The position numbers and the translations under genes were made by a program. Below are positions 62,901-64,000 of a stretch of DNA of 64,000 nt, one piece after another. The stretch is from CAIZGX01 sp046048875 (GTDB lineage Bacteria > Bacteroidota > Bacteroidia > Flavobacteriales_D > Sanyastnellaceae). Position 1 is the stretch's first letter. Each line of letters opens with the position of its first letter. The DNA is taken from assembly GCA_046048875.1 (NCBI GenBank), contig JBJOFG010000015.1, positions 1 through 64,000 on the forward strand, given 5' to 3'. The notes under the pieces are model-generated. The model was given only the letters and a program-made list of their open reading frames with translations. It was not told the DNA's origin and did no database searches.

Positions 62901-63417
62901 GACAGATGCAAACAACACGGTCATTAACTTCACAGACATGTCTTTGGGTAACATTGTAACCTACGATTGGATTTTCAACATTGGCGCTCCTCTTGGAACA
63001 TCTTCGGCTCAAAATCCAACCTTCACCTTCCCGCAAGGGACAGGCGGGGAATACCCGATTCGATTAACTGTAACCGATGCAAATGGTTGTACCGACTTCA
63101 TTGAGGGTGAAATTATTATTCGCAACATTTTCCAATACTATATTCCAAACACCTTCACTCCGAATAACGACGGGTTGAATGATGTGGTGTCTATGGTAGG
63201 AAGTGATATTGATGAAAACAGGTTCAAACTAGAGATATTCAATCGTTGGGGCGACATCGTTTTCAGTTCTACTGATCCTGAAACGGTTTGGACAGGTAAC
63301 ACTTACAACGGCGCTTATTACTGTCCTGAAGGCGTATATAACTGGACGGCAGTCGTTGTCTCGAAAACAACAGGAGAGCGTTACGAGATTCAGGGGCACT
63401 TGAATTTGATTCGCTAA
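59914..63417 (+). CDS. Giant T9SS type-B secreted protein
   Basis: This 1167-residue protein has a signal peptide (MNKFLSLLVFFLFSLTIHA). A CUB-like domain (~20-155) and a PKD domain (~185-255, with YFWNFDDG) come first. A proprotein-convertase P-like domain (~300-470) and a second CUB-like domain (~545-690) follow. Further PKD/Ig-like modules lead to a type-B T9SS (gliding-type) C-terminal domain with FTPNNDGLNDV and LEIFNRWGDIVFSS. It is exported to the cell surface. No catalytic residues are visible in the P-like region. Confidence 0.9.
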   Translation: MNKFLSLLVFFLFSLTIHAQLDCNVPGNYCLSSTTISTCGGSLFDAGGGNPYPDANYTMTICPDTPGDVIQLDFSAFALQTSPNGNNSDYFTIFDGPTTAAAQLGSYTGNTLQGLQVTGTVNNPSGCLTIVFSDNGNPNATSPGFEAAISCTTPCAPPTQNSVIANPAPTGPEQSVSICIGDAIDFSGAGSFAEPGFTLSQYFWNFDDGTIDSLSGQLTSHTFNEPGEYVVTLTVEDNNGCQSLNTTPLQVLVSTIPTFPELNNITETTCFGEQVILQGSAQSTQWTALPPQVVAGETYLADGAGFSYSTSLNFDFFDPGATLATCSDLYSIMVNMEHSYMGDLGISITCPNGTTVDLVTWGTNGGGGTFLGQAIDDGSTNPGIGADYYWAPTSTTGTWGQGAAGGLTTPVGGPTPGNSLTPGTYSSAENMCNLVGCPLNGAWTFTVTDNLAIDNGYIFYWGINFNPALFPGVTTFTPSIGIDADSSYWTGPNIVVIDADADIATIDPPGPGTYDYTYHVVNNFGCSFDSTIQITFTEPLTITAGPDLVYSCGDLTLQGGFQGIPTPSCAQDGGVFNYCYGNGENFTWTFCPDVQNDGVSFMTFDFISGQMENFFENFTVYDGPNTASPQIGSWNDGDATGQSWTATNPTGCITITFTADGSVACSSGSYQPWTYDVNCTNGGPQYTWEWTPSANLNNPNIPQPTMSSLDQQTTFTLVGYPVGHPDCASTDQAIVSIDPVGDPGIDNSINICSTDPAFDMLTQLGGTPVTTGTWTNPSNAVVPFGIFDPLTMPSGNYTYTVTLGTCSLFSTLNIAFAGPTTMTIANDTSICYMGDLNLDQLTQASGQAPFTYEWTYNGTVVANTPDALINPTVSGQACLTVVDDCGYTITQCFNVDVAPDVTVTFTSPDPSKCWPETLTLVNTTDPSLYQNMAWEISNGDYVLNQDQLDLNFAAPGSYDVTLSVVTSIGCTYSTSIPNFLTSFDPPQAGYIADPQPTDANNTVINFTDMSLGNIVTYDWIFNIGAPLGTSSAQNPTFTFPQGTGGEYPIRLTVTDANGCTDFIEGEIIIRNIFQYYIPNTFTPNNDGLNDVVSMVGSDIDENRFKLEIFNRWGDIVFSSTDPETVWTGNTYNGAYYCPEGVYNWTAVVVSKTTGERYEIQGHLNLIR

Positions 63418-63437
63418 GAAAAATCTTTTTAATGAGG

Positions 63438-63468
63438 CGCCCTCTGAGATTATCTTAGAGGGCGTTTT
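63438..63468 (+). terminator. Intrinsic terminator
   Basis: CGCCCTCT (63438-63445) pairs with AGAGGGCG (63457-63464), followed by TTTT, 20 bases after the stop of the giant protein. Confidence 0.85.
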
Positions 63469-63477
63469 ACTTTCTAT

Positions 63478-64000
63478 ATGGCAGGCAATACAGTATTCGG
63501 TTGGGTAATTAAAAAACGACTTCACCAAATGGAGTTGTTCAAGCAATACCCTATAGAGGTACAAGAAGAAATTCGTCAGAAATTAATTGACGCTGCTGCG
63601 CTTACGGTCTTTGGCAAAGCGCATAAATTCGAGAAGATACATTCTCTTGAAGACTTCCGAAAAGCAGTTCCTGTGCGCACATACGAAGAACACTACCCCT
63701 ATATCGAGCGTATGATTCAAGGCGAAGAAAACGTGTTGTGGCCGGGGAAAACGAAATGGTTTGCAAAGAGCTCTGGAACAACGAATAGCCGAAGTAAATT
63801 CATACCCATCTCCAACGAAAATTTGGAAGAAGGTCATTACAAAGGAGGAAAGGACTTACTTGCCATCTTTTACAACCTTCGTGAAAACGCCGCTTTGTTT
63901 TCGGGCAAAACATTAATCGTTGGTGGTAGCACGAAGATGAGTGAGGTTGAAGAAAATACAATTGGCGACTTAAGTGGAATAATTATATCGAATTTGCCGT
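63478..64000 (+). CDS. GH3-family protein (partial, runs off the window)
   Basis: The gene starts at MAGNTVFGWVIKKRLHQ and is open to the window end (174 residues visible). Segments such as WFAKSSGTTNSRSKFIPIS (adenylate-forming SSGTT core) and EHYPYIERMIQGEENVLWPG match the GH3 auxin-responsive family of acyl-adenylate-forming enzymes, which is common in Bacteroidota. Function in this lineage is not established. Confidence 0.85.
   Translation, partial: MAGNTVFGWVIKKRLHQMELFKQYPIEVQEEIRQKLIDAAALTVFGKAHKFEKIHSLEDFRKAVPVRTYEEHYPYIERMIQGEENVLWPGKTKWFAKSSGTTNSRSKFIPISNENLEEGHYKGGKDLLAIFYNLRENAALFSGKTLIVGGSTKMSEVEENTIGDLSGIIISNLP

Overview
The window comes from a Bacteroidota chromosome, most likely a Flavobacteriales-type organism. 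Several secreted proteins end in type IX secretion (T9SS) sorting domains. Promoters fit the Bacteroidota form (TAnnTTTG at -7). Many genes have no obvious Shine-Dalgarno sequence, and there is a split methionine synthase. I see no rRNA, CRISPR array, IS element or transposase.

Layout. (1) 0-10 kb is core metabolism: a membrane protein, a SAM-I riboswitch driving a split metH-metF operon, a higBA toxin-antitoxin pair, feoA-feoB plus a tiny FeoB-associated gene, and tRNA-Ala(GGC). (2) 10-15 kb is an accessory strip: an AbiE-type toxin-antitoxin pair, a cluster of small unknown genes (one interrupted by an in-frame TGA) and a DUF3268 zinc-finger protein. (3) 15-44 kb is an AT-rich defence island. 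It holds two orphan genes, DUF4258 and ExoX-C-like genes, a WYL regulator, a retron (ncRNA, reverse transcriptase, HEPN-type partner), an HNH/coiled-coil/DUF4407 operon, and a long minus-strand block. That block is a five-gene cytosine methylase-MORC ATPase-Z1 helicase-PD-(D/E)XK-AIPR restriction-like cassette lying between two paralogous McrB ATPases, the distal one coupled to a DUF2357 nuclease. It is followed by a nuclease-helicase (DUF2075)/MazG pair with a decayed partial copy. (4) 44-47.5 kb carries an exported YwqK/MORN-repeat protein and a zinc-ribbon lipoprotein. (5) 47.9-64 kb returns to core and exported functions: T9SS cargo, der, mnmA, an ECF sigma factor with a PKD membrane partner, a giant T9SS type-B protein and the start of a GH3-family gene.

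Two non-coding observations stand out. First, intergenic spaces outside the island are filled with arrays of mini-hairpins. Each has a short stem, usually a 3-nt loop, and a constant 4-5 nt linker, and the two arms change together from unit to unit. These arrays abut or enter gene ends: the last codons and stop of higA come from one. Second, a structured leader RNA occurs twice (about 12.48 and 47.80 kb). Each copy sits just after a TAnnTTTG box, has the same conserved core and four stems (several with compensatory changes), and is followed by a hairpin plus T-rich tract directly before an unknown gene. I do not recognise it as a known riboswitch class.

All protein calls come from reading motifs; no database search was possible.
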